Source of the DNA: an uncultured Lachnospira sp.
Lineage (GTDB): Bacteria; Bacillota; Clostridia; Lachnospirales; Lachnospiraceae
DNA: 64,000 nt
Reading direction: 5' to 3'
NCBI GenBank assembly: GCA_934359185.1
Contig: CAKRLE010000003.1
Coordinates: 201,785-265,784 of the forward strand
A program made the position numbers and the translations under genes. Below are positions 37,063-46,437 of this stretch, piece after piece. Every line of letters starts with the position of its first letter. The first letter of the stretch is position 1. The notes beneath the pieces were generated by a model. The model was not told the origin of the DNA and did no database searches. It saw nothing but the letters and a program-made list of their open reading frames with translations.

Positions 37063-37977
37063 TTATTCTCCAATTTCCTTCAAATATCTGCTCACTGCAT
37101 CCTGCCATGTCGGAAGTGGCACAAATCCAGCTTCAGTAAGCTTGCTCTTATCCAAACGGCTGTTAAATGGTCTGGCAGCCTTGCTCATGCCATATTCTTC
37201 GGTTGTCACTGGCATAACAACTGTGCTATAACCCGCCTGGCGATATATTTCTTTTGCAAAATCATACCAGCTTATGTAACCACCTTCATTAGTTGCATGA
37301 TAATATCCATAACGCTGCGTCTCAACCATATCAACCAACAGACGAGCCAGATCATACGTGTATGTTGGTGTTCCAATCTGGTCATTAACAACACGCACAG
37401 TATCATGAGATTTACCAACATTAAGCATTGTCTTAATGAAATTATTACCATTCAACCCAAATACCCATGCAATACGAACAATAAAATACTTATCAAGAAT
37501 CTGACTTACAGCCAGCTCCCCTTCAAGCTTAGTCTGCCCATAAACATTTAATGGTTTATATTCCTTGCAGTCCGGTTTCCATGGATTAATTCCCTGACCA
37601 TCAAATACATAATCCGTGCTTATATACATCATCTTACAGTCTATAAGGCGGCAAGCTTCCGCTATATTACGAGTTCCATCAGCATTAATCGCACGTACTT
37701 TGTCAATCTTGTCACTGTCTTCAGCCAAATCAACAGCCGTCCATGCCGCACAATGTATAACCGCATCTGGCTTAATATCAGCAAGTATCCTTAAAACAGC
37801 ATCTTTATCAGTTATGTCTAATTGTGTATATTCTGCATTAGTTACAGCAGATCCATCCGATACTCCACTATAAACTTCATGAATATCAGAACCAACTCCG
37901 TCATACCCACGCTTTAGAAGTTCATTCATAACATCATGCCCCAGCTGACCGCCAACACCAGTCACCAGTATTTTCAT
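37063..37977 (-). CDS. rfbD: dTDP-4-dehydrorhamnose reductase
   Basis: A 304-residue extended short-chain dehydrogenase that performs the final NAD(P)H-dependent step to dTDP-L-rhamnose. GVGGQLGHDV is the nucleotide motif, STDYVFDG and YGQTKLEGE carry the Thr/Tyr/Lys catalytic set, and the RIAWVFG strand is typical of RmlD. The ATG at 37977 has GGAGG upstream, so the longer frame is rejected. It lies between rfbB and rfbC. Confidence 0.95.
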   Translation of the reverse strand: MKILVTGVGGQLGHDVMNELLKRGYDGVGSDIHEVYSGVSDGSAVTNAEYTQLDITDKDAVLRILADIKPDAVIHCAAWTAVDLAEDSDKIDKVRAINADGTRNIAEACRLIDCKMMYISTDYVFDGQGINPWKPDCKEYKPLNVYGQTKLEGELAVSQILDKYFIVRIAWVFGLNGNNFIKTMLNVGKSHDTVRVVNDQIGTPTYTYDLARLLVDMVETQRYGYYHATNEGGYISWYDFAKEIYRQAGYSTVVMPVTTEEYGMSKAARPFNSRLDKSKLTEAGFVPLPTWQDAVSRYLKEIGE

Positions 37978-38025
37978 AGAAAACCTCCATATTAACATTC
38001 ACATGAATTTATAAATATGACATCT

Positions 38026-39045
38026 CTAACGATTACCATACATCTTCTCATAGTAATTCTGATACTCTCCGCTAATAATAGTCTCCCACCATTCGCGGTT
38101 ATCCAGATACCACTGAATTGTCTTCTTGATGCCATCCTCGAATTTCGTCTCAGGAAGCCAGCCAAGCTCATTGTGGATTTTAGCAGGGTCGATAGCGTAA
38201 CGCATGTCGTGACCCTTTCGGTCTGCCACATGAGTAATTAACGATTCCGGTTTACCAAGCTCCTTGCAAATAAGCTTCACAATCTCAATATTCGTCTTCT
38301 CATTATGTCCACCGACATTATAAACCTCACCAACACGTCCCTTGTGAATAATGAGGTCTATCGCCTTGCAATGATCCTCTACATAAAGCCAGTCACGCAC
38401 ATTTAAACCCTCACCATATACCGGCAATGGCTTATCAGCCAACGCATTGGCTATCATAAGCGGAATCAGCTTCTCTGGAAAATGATATGGTCCATAATTA
38501 TTAGAACATCTACTTATAGATACAGGCAATCCATATGTACGATAATACGCCAGTACAAGCAAATCTGCTGCCGCCTTTGATGAGCTATACGGAGAGCTTG
38601 TATGTATAGGAGTTTCCTCTGTAAAAAATAAATCTGGTCTATCCAATGGAAGATCCCCATAAACTTCATCAGTAGATACCTGATGATATCTCTTGATACC
38701 ATATTTACGACATGCATCCATCAAAGTTGCTGTTCCTATGATATTAGTCTGTAAAAATATCTCTGGATTCTCAATAGAACGGTCAACATGCGATTCTGCC
38801 GCAAAATTTACAACAATATCTGGATGTTCTTCTTCAAATAACTTATATACCGCATCCCTGTCACATATGTCTGCTTTCACAAATCTAAACATAGGATTAT
38901 CCATAACTGGAACAAGCGTTGACATATTGCCGGCATAAGTAAGCTCGTCCAGACACACAATCCTGTAATCCGGGTATTTTTTCAACATGTGAAATATAAA
39001 ATTACTGCCAATAAAACCTGCCCCACCTGTAACTATAATATTCAT
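38026..39045 (-). CDS. rfbB: dTDP-glucose 4,6-dehydratase
   Basis: A 339-residue NAD-dependent dehydratase, second step of dTDP-rhamnose synthesis. GGAGFIGSNF binds NAD, the active-site STDEVYGDL and YSSSKAAAD (Tyr-x3-Lys) are present, and RCSNNYGPYHFPEKLIPL is diagnostic of RmlB. A decayed DNA copy of its NIEIVKLICKE segment occurs at 53930-53970. Confidence 0.96.
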   Translation of the reverse strand: MNIIVTGGAGFIGSNFIFHMLKKYPDYRIVCLDELTYAGNMSTLVPVMDNPMFRFVKADICDRDAVYKLFEEEHPDIVVNFAAESHVDRSIENPEIFLQTNIIGTATLMDACRKYGIKRYHQVSTDEVYGDLPLDRPDLFFTEETPIHTSSPYSSSKAAADLLVLAYYRTYGLPVSISRCSNNYGPYHFPEKLIPLMIANALADKPLPVYGEGLNVRDWLYVEDHCKAIDLIIHKGRVGEVYNVGGHNEKTNIEIVKLICKELGKPESLITHVADRKGHDMRYAIDPAKIHNELGWLPETKFEDGIKKTIQWYLDNREWWETIISGEYQNYYEKMYGNR

Positions 39046-39076
39046 TCTAATTCTCTCTCTTCTAAAATATTAATAA

Positions 39077-39973
39077 TCAATACAGTTTTTCCTGATATTT
39101 GCCATCCATGACATCCTTCAGGTACTGTCCATACTGGTTCTTCTTCATGACTTCATATACAGCCATCAAATCACCCCTGCTGATCCAGCCATTAAGATAA
39201 GCAATCTCCTCAAGACATGCAATTTTTCTATGCTGATGCTGCTCAACTGTCTTAACAAAATTCGTTGCATCAACAAGACTCTCATGTGTACCAGTATCAA
39301 GCCATGTAAAGCCCTGTCCAAGCAATTCAACATTCAGTGAACCATTTTCAAGATAAATGCGGTTAAGGTCAGTAATCTCAAGCTCTCCTCTTGCAGAAGG
39401 TGTAAGGCTCTTCGCATAATCAACAACACGATTGTCATAGAAATACAATCCTGTCACACAGTAGTTACTCTTAGGCTTCTCTGGCTTCTCCTCAATTGAT
39501 ACAGCCCTGCCATTCTTATCAAATTCAACAATTCCGAATCGCTCCGGGTCATCTACATAATATCCAAATACAGTTGCGCCTTCACCGTTCTCTGCTTTTG
39601 CAACTGCCGTTTCGAGACGTTTCTTAAGTCCATGACCTGCAAATATATTATCACCGAGCACCATAGCTACTGTATCATCACCTATGAACTCCGCTCCTAT
39701 AATAAATGCCTGTGCCAGTCCATCTGGTGATGGCTGAACCGCATATGACAGATTAACACCAAACTGATTACCATTTCCCAGCAATTCCTGAAATCTTGGT
39801 GTATCCTGTGGCGTAGATATAATAAGAATATCCCTGATACCTGCATTCATCAATACAGACATGGGATAATAAATCATTGGTTTGTCATATACTGGCAGCA
39901 ATTGTTTACTTGTGACTTTAGTTAATGGATATAGCCTTGTACCCGAGCCACCTGCTAAAATTATACCTTTCAT
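39077..39973 (-). CDS. rfbA: Glucose-1-phosphate thymidylyltransferase
   Basis: A 298-residue nucleotidyltransferase forming dTDP-glucose. [11 protein letters not shown] at residue 8 is the nucleotide loop, followed by [23 protein letters not shown] (metal Asp) and [11 protein letters not shown], all RmlA features. First gene of the operon, with its own promoter upstream. Confidence 0.96.
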   Translation of the reverse strand: MKGIILAGGSGTRLYPLTKVTSKQLLPVYDKPMIYYPMSVLMNAGIRDILIISTPQDTPRFQELLGNGNQFGVNLSYAVQPSPDGLAQAFIIGAEFIGDDTVAMVLGDNIFAGHGLKKRLETAVAKAENGEGATVFGYYVDDPERFGIVEFDKNGRAVSIEEKPEKPKSNYCVTGLYFYDNRVVDYAKSLTPSARGELEITDLNRIYLENGSLNVELLGQGFTWLDTGTHESLVDATNFVKTVEQHQHRKIACLEEIAYLNGWISRGDLMAVYEVMKKNQYGQYLKDVMDGKYQEKLY

Positions 39974-40010
39974 TTGTTTCCCCTTGGTCTTCTTATAGAT
40001 ATATGTTTAT

Positions 40011-40039
40011 ATATTAACATGTCCCATATTTAAGTTCAA
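40011..40039 (-). promoter_or_regulatory. rfb operon promoter
   Basis: Minus strand TTGAAC, 17 nt, TAATAT, ending about 38 bp before the rfbA start codon. Confidence 0.7.
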
Positions 40040-40087
40040 CCATTATGCCTACTCCGCTTGATATCAATTGGTCTGATAAAGATACTA

Positions 40088-40681
40088 TATTTCAAAAAAC
40101 TCACCCTTTAAAAATAACATCTAAGGCGTCCTCTGATTCATCTATACATATATCAGGGCAGCATCCATTGAATAGCCATTACACATGCGGTTCAGGTCAA
40201 AATGCGCCAGCGATTCTTCCAGATTTGCCCATAAATCTGGGACATCAAAATATTCTTCAAGAGCTTTACGGACTGGATCTTCTTTTTTCATTGAGTCACG
40301 AAATGAATAATAACTAGAGCGTACTCCATGCATCATATCAAACCCATTGCCCAGTATAAAAAGTGTTTTACTCTCATCTGGATGGATAGATTCCATCGGC
40401 ACTACATTCCACGATTTCAGCTTATCTAAGAATTTATGTTGATTTTCCCTCCATTCAGCTTCTTTAATCTGCTGATTTTTTAATTTTTCTTCTTTTTCTA
40501 ACAATGCCTGTTTCTCTTCAATACAGTCCTTCCAGCACTGATAGCACAGAACCGGAGGCTCCATGTGATGTGCCTCATTCTGCTCCTGCCACTTCACGCC
40601 ATATACAAACTGCATTCCACATCTGGAGCATGTTATAAGTGTTGCTTGTCTCACGGCTTTATCTCCTTGTAAATAAATCAT
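40088..40681 (-). pseudogene. AbiH-family protein, truncated/frameshifted
   Basis: The intact 179-codon frame begins with a CxxC..CxxC zinc-ribbon (CSRCGMQF ... CYQCWKDC), a Glu/Lys coiled segment, then the AbiH start TLFILGNGFDMMHGVRSSYY (20 residues) and the NLEESLAHFD block. It stops after MDAALIYV. In the next frame the reading continues with DICIDESEDALDVIFKG, which fits the family's usual Asp/Glu-rich continuation, before another stop. So the gene seems to have a frameshift near 40155 and has lost the large C-terminal part. AbiH proteins are abortive-infection factors. Confidence 0.65.
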
Positions 40682-40762
40682 TCTATAGTTTATACCTCTA
40701 ATAATGATTAAACTGGGCTGAATAATATCATCAGTCCAGTTTATTTATCATAATTACATCTC

Positions 40763-41083
40763 TTATTCATTTATTTTATTTATTGTTGATAATAAATATG
40801 AATACATATTCTGTATTTGCATAAACAGATTTTCTTTTATTTGTTGATCTGATAATTCTTTAAATGGAATTGGGACATTCCCTGACTGCATCATTGTTTT
40901 AAACCATATGTCAGGATACTTTATATTATTTTCCATGATTTTATTTTCTAAATCAGTTCTGTTATATGGAACTTTATTTAAAACATTTATAGACGATACA
41001 ATATATTGTTCCAAATCCGTAAGTACTTTTTTATTTTTCAAGTACTCTAAAATCATGTCTGTGGTATATTGTCCTAAATTCAT
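40763..41083 (-). CDS. Hypothetical protein, 106 residues
   Basis: A small, helical, Asn/Lys/Ile-rich soluble protein with no recognised domain. Its AT content and codon use match the surrounding accessory island and not the rfb operon. A GGAGGA site precedes the ATG. It lies between the AbiH pseudogene and the RloB gene and could be cargo of the same island. Confidence 0.55.
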   Translation of the reverse strand: MNLGQYTTDMILEYLKNKKVLTDLEQYIVSSINVLNKVPYNRTDLENKIMENNIKYPDIWFKTMMQSGNVPIPFKELSDQQIKENLFMQIQNMYSYLLSTINKINE

Positions 41084-41442
41084 AGAATTCCTCCATCTGT
41101 TGTTTATAGTAATCTAATGATACTACTAACAGATTGGCAGATACTGTCGAAAAAAGGATTTAAATATAAAATTACAATTTTTTATCATTTAATCTTATCC
41201 ATCACAATCCTCGCCACTCCACTCATCGCAATTTCTGCTCCAAACAAACTTTATAATATTCCATCTGTATGGCAAACATTGCCTGACATTCTATGAAATA
41301 CCACTCCAAGAGCTGCCATTCATCCAATGTTAAGTCCTAGCTTAAACCATAATTGTTGGCATTTTCCATCGTACTATATCCTTGTTGAATTTTTGTAAAA
41401 TTAATGTAACCGGCATTTCTTTAGACAAAGACGTTATATCGC
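41084..41442. other. Intergenic stretch with possible decayed coding DNA
   Basis: No intact gene. Minus-strand frames give short peptide-like pieces (for example LLEWYFIECQAMFAIQMEYY, 20 residues, and GAEIAMSGVARIVMDKIK) interrupted by stops, suggesting an old gene remnant whose family is not recognised. Confidence 0.35.
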
Positions 41443-42144
41443 TTAAATTTCTGGTTCTTCTTTCATAATAGACTCAATAATACATCCTACATTACTGGTA
41501 ACTACTCCCTTACACTTATGAATATCCTGATTAATCTTTTTTTCTTGAGAAATAGCATATAAGACTTTTTCAGCTAAATCTCCTATATTGGAATTCTTTT
41601 TTGCATTCATACCAGTAATATCACGTAAAACATCATATGCATGATGATAACCACCATTTTCATCTTTAGATAAAAATTCACTTTCATGACCTGATATATA
41701 TTTTTCAAAGCTATCCTCTTCATGAAGAATCAGAAATAATTCAAAGCCAGGATTCGTAACTGCGGCTATATCAGACTTTTGAATTTCTTGAATAAGTTCA
41801 TCATATCCCTGTACCTTTTCTTCAAAAATATCTGCATCAAAAACAACAACCATCTTATCTCTTTCCGCATCAAATCCATTATTCTCAATCTTTTTCTGTT
41901 CAAATGCAAAATTCACAAGATTCTTGGCAAATGAAATGTCTTTATCTGCTCCTGTTTTCTCCCATAAACGAATATCAATAAGAGGATGAATACCGAGTTC
42001 TTTCCTCATATCAATTAATCTTTTAAAATAAAATGTCTCAGTATTTGCACCTTCACATATAAAGAAATATTTTCTAAATGGCTCCCTCTGTTCTTCTGTA
42101 TCACTTTGTCGTTTGTTCCAATTTGTATATGTGTGTACCGGCAT
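41443..42144 (-). CDS. RloB/AbiLii-family protein (TOPRIM-like)
   Basis: A 233-residue protein of the RloB family (PF13707). FFICEGANTETFYFKRL near residue 30 is the TOPRIM-like Glu motif, VVVFDADIF near residue 105 the Asp motif, and NPGFELFLILHEED a family signature. It is a putative nuclease effector. It starts 4 bp after the ATPase gene, with AAAGGAGG inside the end of that gene, so translation is coupled. Together they match AbiL of Lactococcus and RloA/RloB pairs linked with restriction loci: an ATPase that senses phage and an effector nuclease. The ATG at 42144 is chosen by the ribosome binding site. Confidence 0.82.
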   Translation of the reverse strand: MPVHTYTNWNKRQSDTEEQREPFRKYFFICEGANTETFYFKRLIDMRKELGIHPLIDIRLWEKTGADKDISFAKNLVNFAFEQKKIENNGFDAERDKMVVVFDADIFEEKVQGYDELIQEIQKSDIAAVTNPGFELFLILHEEDSFEKYISGHESEFLSKDENGGYHHAYDVLRDITGMNAKKNSNIGDLAEKVLYAISQEKKINQDIHKCKGVVTSNVGCIIESIMKEEPEI

Positions 42145-42148
42145 ATTA

Positions 42149-43504
42149 TCAAACCTCCTTTTTGAAAGTAAACTGTTTGAATACCGGAATCGCACCATAC
42201 CGTCCTTCCAAATATGCCTTGCTCAGTTTTTTATCATACCGTTCCTTAAATCTATCTAAAGAATAAATCTTGCTGGCATTTACACTATCACGTTCCACAA
42301 ACCATATTTCATCTCTACGGAATAATTCCTGATCCATAATGGTATCTTCATGTGTTGTAAATACTAATTGCACTCTATCATCTGCATGCACTTCCATAAA
42401 CAATTTCAAGAAATGCTCTGTCAACTTAGGATGCAGACTTCTTTCAAGTTCATCTACAACAAATACAACATCTTCTCTTTTACTCATCAACATGTCTATC
42501 AAATCAAAAAGTCTTTTTGTTCCATCTGATTCATCATTAAAGCTAAAATCAAATATAGATTTGCCATGCTTCAAAGCAAGTGTTGTAATTTCTGGTTCTC
42601 CAGCTTCTTGAATACGGATATTAAAAAAGCCATCATCAAATCTCCAAGTCATTTTCAACTGTGGTAAATTTGTCATTTGCATTTGTTTCTTCAACGTATC
42701 AAAAATCTCAGAAATCACTTCTTTAGGAAGCATCTGACTCATCTCTTCTACAGTAATCTGCTTTGTTTTAATTTCACTTACCCCTGTATCAAAAGTTCTT
42801 ATCAGATTACTGATTGTTTCCAAAGATTGATCATTATAGTATGCATCCGTGTTAGAAATACCTCTGTTAGGATTAATTACGATAATATCATTCATAATCC
42901 ACTGAAATGTTTTTTTGAAAAACAGCAGTTTAGAATTGTCGTCGTATTTTTTGCCTCTATTCATCTCTGCCAAAAACAGTTGTGCATCATGTCCTACAAA
43001 ATCCTCTGCATATACAGAAAATCTATTTTTTTCAGAAGCACTTAGATTAACACCATCGCCTAGTATAGGAGATTTATCCGTTTCTCTTAAAAAAAGATTA
43101 TGCGCAGAGCCATCCTGCATCAGCTCATACAACCATTCCTCTGTAATTTTTCTTTGATTCAAAATTGCAGAAAAGCCATATGCATAAAATTTATCTTCCA
43201 CTGTGAACTGAAGTTCAAACACACTTTCCCTGCTCTGATTCTCTGCACAATTCCTGCAAAAATCATTTACAGATCTCACAGACAGCCCCTCTATAAGAGT
43301 ATTTTTCATAAAAGCAATAGCTTTAACCAAATTAGATTTTCCTGATGCATTTGCACCATATACAACTGCATTTTTTAAAATATTAGTTTGCTTAATTTTT
43401 ACTCTATGACTCTTGTTCGTCTGGATTTTGCTTGATGATATCAATGATAATTCTTCTCTCTGATCAAATGATTTGTAATTCTCCACTGACACGCACAATA
43501 ACAT
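42149..43504 (-). CDS. RloA/AbiLi-type AAA ATPase
   Basis: A 451-residue SMC/ABC-like ATPase (AAA_15/21 type). Walker A GANASGKSNLVKAI is near residue 52 and Walker B with downstream signature is VVFVVDELERSLHPKL near residue 345; TTHEDTIMD is the switch His region. The central part is the helical insertion typical of the group. The partner is the adjacent RloB-like protein. The ATG at 43504 has AGAGGTG upstream. The likely role is the sensor/motor part of an AbiL-like abortive-infection system. Confidence 0.83.
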   Translation of the reverse strand: MLLCVSVENYKSFDQREELSLISSSKIQTNKSHRVKIKQTNILKNAVVYGANASGKSNLVKAIAFMKNTLIEGLSVRSVNDFCRNCAENQSRESVFELQFTVEDKFYAYGFSAILNQRKITEEWLYELMQDGSAHNLFLRETDKSPILGDGVNLSASEKNRFSVYAEDFVGHDAQLFLAEMNRGKKYDDNSKLLFFKKTFQWIMNDIIVINPNRGISNTDAYYNDQSLETISNLIRTFDTGVSEIKTKQITVEEMSQMLPKEVISEIFDTLKKQMQMTNLPQLKMTWRFDDGFFNIRIQEAGEPEITTLALKHGKSIFDFSFNDESDGTKRLFDLIDMLMSKREDVVFVVDELERSLHPKLTEHFLKLFMEVHADDRVQLVFTTHEDTIMDQELFRRDEIWFVERDSVNASKIYSLDRFKERYDKKLSKAYLEGRYGAIPVFKQFTFKKEV

Positions 43505-43677
43505 AATGAGCACCTCTTTAACCATGATTATTAAATCTACTTCTACTGTTTATACTATACTCTTTATGCATGTATTATTCAACAACAAGCTTGTTTATTT
43601 AGAGTTATTTTCTCTATATGAGCATGTTATGTTTAGAATTATTCATAATAAATAAAATCTATATGTATCAACAAAAT

Positions 43678-44637
43678 TCACGTTTTTATTTTCCTATTAA
43701 TACTATCGCTAATATCTGAATCAATGGTCATATATTCTGCAACATCAGCAATTTTATCTACAGAAAATCCTGTTACCCTGACTATTTCACTTATTAGTAA
43801 ACCTCTATTCAACATTTTTTCTATACCTCTTAATGCTATAGGAGTTGAACTAACATTTGTCATTCCTGCTTTATTTATCTTATTCTGCAACGAATCAAAT
43901 ACAGCATATGCTTTTAACTGTTTTCCTTTGATATTCGTAAACATATATTTTCTTTCTTTATATATTTGCATCTCCATATATCTTTCAAACATAGATGTAA
44001 GTTCATCACTAATATATAATTGTATTGCATCATATCCATTATTCTTTATTAACAACATTTTTTCATTAATATCTACTGCATCAACAGGCATTTCCAAAAT
44101 AACGTTTGTCTTTAACCCATATGTAACCATTAGGTTGTAAATTATCTTTTGTCCATAAGGATAGAACTTTTTATCACTAAGATTATCAGCAAGTGCATTT
44201 ATTAATTTTTCTTGATATTCAGTAATAGGAAGATATATCCCTTTTTTTATTTCTTTATCTAAAGCTTCAATTATCCTTCTTATTATTTCCGTATGTCTAC
44301 ATCCATCTTCCATGCATGCACAATATATCTTCATCTTATTAATATGATTTTTATACAAAAAATCCATAGCACTAAGAAAACGATTTATTGCTTCTATTGA
44401 TTTTACTCTTTTACTGGTTTCAAAGTATAACTTTCCAGCCTGAACTATATCATTGAGACATACCGCACTTTCAAATAGCTCTTTTAAAGAATAATCAGGA
44501 TATGTATTAACACAATATGTTTCAAATGCAGCTATACATGATTTGTAATTATTTCGTTCATACTGCTTAAATATTGTTGTTCTATAAAAATCTTCCAAGG
44601 TTGAATGCAAAGCATCTTTTAACATTTCGTCCCCCAT
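43678..44637 (-). CDS. Degenerate tyrosine-recombinase-like protein
   Basis: A 319-residue protein whose C-terminal half follows the phage-integrase layout: LMVTYGLKTNVILEMPVDAV corresponds to the T-G-L-R-x-S-E box but has Lys in place of the catalytic Arg, and TPIALRGIEKMLNRGLLISE to the H-x-L-R box but without His. It is probably catalytically dead, or a diverged DNA-binding protein. The N-terminal half is helical, like a core-binding domain. The start may be 44637 or the ATG at 44625 (preceded by GGGGGA). A perfect palindrome lies 20 bp upstream. Confidence 0.55.
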   Translation of the reverse strand: MGDEMLKDALHSTLEDFYRTTIFKQYERNNYKSCIAAFETYCVNTYPDYSLKELFESAVCLNDIVQAGKLYFETSKRVKSIEAINRFLSAMDFLYKNHINKMKIYCACMEDGCRHTEIIRRIIEALDKEIKKGIYLPITEYQEKLINALADNLSDKKFYPYGQKIIYNLMVTYGLKTNVILEMPVDAVDINEKMLLIKNNGYDAIQLYISDELTSMFERYMEMQIYKERKYMFTNIKGKQLKAYAVFDSLQNKINKAGMTNVSSTPIALRGIEKMLNRGLLISEIVRVTGFSVDKIADVAEYMTIDSDISDSINRKIKT

Positions 44638-44657
44638 TATACTTCTATAAATTTATA

Positions 44658-44679
44658 ATTATACTTGTTTAAGTATAAT
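44658..44679. promoter_or_regulatory. Perfect palindrome upstream of the integrase-like gene
   Basis: ATTATACTT-GTTT-AAGTATAAT, a 9+9 inverted repeat, lies 21-42 bp before the gene start. It looks like an operator, possibly autoregulatory. Confidence 0.5.
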
Positions 44680-44819
44680 GGTATTATACAACTAATAAAA
44701 TGCTTTTTATGTCGAAAAATGTAACAACAAATTTTATTTTAAATATTAGCAGACAGTATAGTTTGTAGACAAAATTCAGATGTCCCCCCCGTTTGAGCTG
44801 GCAGTTAATAGCCTGTACT

Positions 44820-45482
44820 CTAATGTGCGTCGAACTCCTTCGCCATGGATACAATGCATGAAATGCTCGACCATTTCAATCCTAATAATCCGCAAAAATA
44901 TATCATCACTGCCGACCGCGGTTATGAGCCCTATGACCTGATTTTTCAGTGCGAACTCAAAAAACTTGGCTATGTATTCAGGGTTAAAGCTCCATCATCT
45001 GGAAAATGCATACTTACTTCTTCCGTGATGAACTCACTGACAATCAGGATGAGTTTGATATCAATATAGAGCGTTTTTTCACAGACAAATATAATAGAAA
45101 GAAAAACGCTGTAATAAACGTAACAATAACAAATACACCTACGATATTGATATATCAACTGCGCTAAAGCTTGCACGAAAATACTTTATTCGAAGAGATA
45201 CTGGCCCTGGCATTGATATAATCAGGCTTATGAATCAATATGTTCATGCAGTCAAAACGGAATTTCGTCAATTTGACCGTCCTCTCAGAGGAATTAGTGC
45301 CATCCATTTCCATTATCGATGACATTGAGCAATTTAATAACTTTTTCAGACAGATGTCAGCATCTGTCTATTTGTCATGCTCAAAAACAATGTTTTCCTT
45401 CCTATGTTCAATAATTCTACGATATATATACCATTATTTATAACACCGAACGATTTATCGAACATTTAGCTTAATGGCATTG
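44820..45482 (+). mobile_element. IS4-like transposase remnant, copy 1
   Basis: Broken transposase DNA. Pieces in order: MDTMHEMLDHFN ... ITADRGYEPYDLIF (the Asp motif region of IS4-type DDE transposases), after a frameshift FRDELTDNQDEFD ... ERFFTDKYN, then after an internal deletion of about 120 bp relative to copy 2 TYDIDISTALKLARKYFIRR and FRQFDRPLRGISAIHFHYR to a TGA. The segment from about 45100 to the end is identical to copy 2. The outer end reads CGAACATTTAGCTTAATGGC followed by ATTGCC. The 5' part is lost. Confidence 0.8.
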
Positions 45483-45498
45483 CCTTGTAGAACTTTAG

Positions 45499-46419
45499 TT
45501 ATGTTCTAATTTTTCGCCAAAAATTTCGAACATTCTTTATTGTAATATGATTCTGTAGTATCCCGCACAAATGCTTTCTGATTTCAACAGCATCATTTGA
45601 ATCATAGTAATAGAAATCGCATTTGTTCAATTTTCCATTCCGTGACAACTGAACAAACAACTGCTCATCATTACAAGCTGACAATCCTATTATATCAACC
45701 CTATCCTCAATTTGACTAAATTCTTTTATGCCATATCTTATATCACTATGCTCTTGACCATATTTTTCAACCCAATACCAAGTCATGATCCCATTGCAAT
45801 ACATATGCTTCCAATCTTCTGGCTCATCTTCATGACCAACACTTATGTCATCAAAGCTTCCATGAATATGATAAATGGGAACACTCCCCTCAAGATAGCT
45901 ATCCAAATTTGTATCATAATTTAATGTAAAAATTGCATCATAATTATTCAAAAATTTTTTTAATTTATCTGGAAAAACCTTATACAGCTCATTAATTTTC
46001 CCTTCATTATATATGGCATCTAATATAATCATCTGCATCAACTGTCGTTCTTGTTCCTTATTCCCAGAAAAATCTTGTATATGACTTGAAAGCTCATGTC
46101 CGAGGAAATAATCCTCTAGACCGATTTCACTAAAAGCCGGATTTGCTTTATAATAATTACGTACTCTTTCCATTTCCATTAGCAGAAATAAATAACCATC
46201 ATTCTCAGAAATGTTCCAAGTTCCTTTTATCACCTGATTGATTATATTCCTATTTCCATCGAAAAGTTTCATTAATGTTTCAGGTGTTTCTTTTAATATG
46301 TCTGTGTAACGTCCTGCCTGTATGTTATTGTGAACACGATCCAATATAGCTTTATTTCCACATACTCCTAGTCCTCCAAACTCTATATCTATCCCATTTC
46401 CCACAATCAATGATTTCAT
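45499..46419 (-). CDS. SIR2/AbiH-like domain protein
   Basis: A 306-residue soluble protein of the SIR2-like/AbiH superfamily. The Rossmann start is MKSLIVGNGIDIEFGG. Mid-protein motifs are IFTLNYDTNLDSYL and IYHIHGSFDD, as in SIR2-like effectors, and DRVDIIGLSACNDEQLF matches the late G-x-S-x-x-D segment. Such domains bind or hydrolyse NAD, or act in abortive infection. The ATG at 46419 lies 18 bp after the ART-like gene with GAAGGTG upstream, so the two form an operon. It ends 17 bp from the IS remnant. The exact activity cannot be deduced; the usual catalytic His/Asn set needs structural alignment. Confidence 0.7.
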   Translation of the reverse strand: MKSLIVGNGIDIEFGGLGVCGNKAILDRVHNNIQAGRYTDILKETPETLMKLFDGNRNIINQVIKGTWNISENDGYLFLLMEMERVRNYYKANPAFSEIGLEDYFLGHELSSHIQDFSGNKEQERQLMQMIILDAIYNEGKINELYKVFPDKLKKFLNNYDAIFTLNYDTNLDSYLEGSVPIYHIHGSFDDISVGHEDEPEDWKHMYCNGIMTWYWVEKYGQEHSDIRYGIKEFSQIEDRVDIIGLSACNDEQLFVQLSRNGKLNKCDFYYYDSNDAVEIRKHLCGILQNHITIKNVRNFWRKIRT

Positions 46420-46437
46420 TTCTAAGCACCTTCTCAC

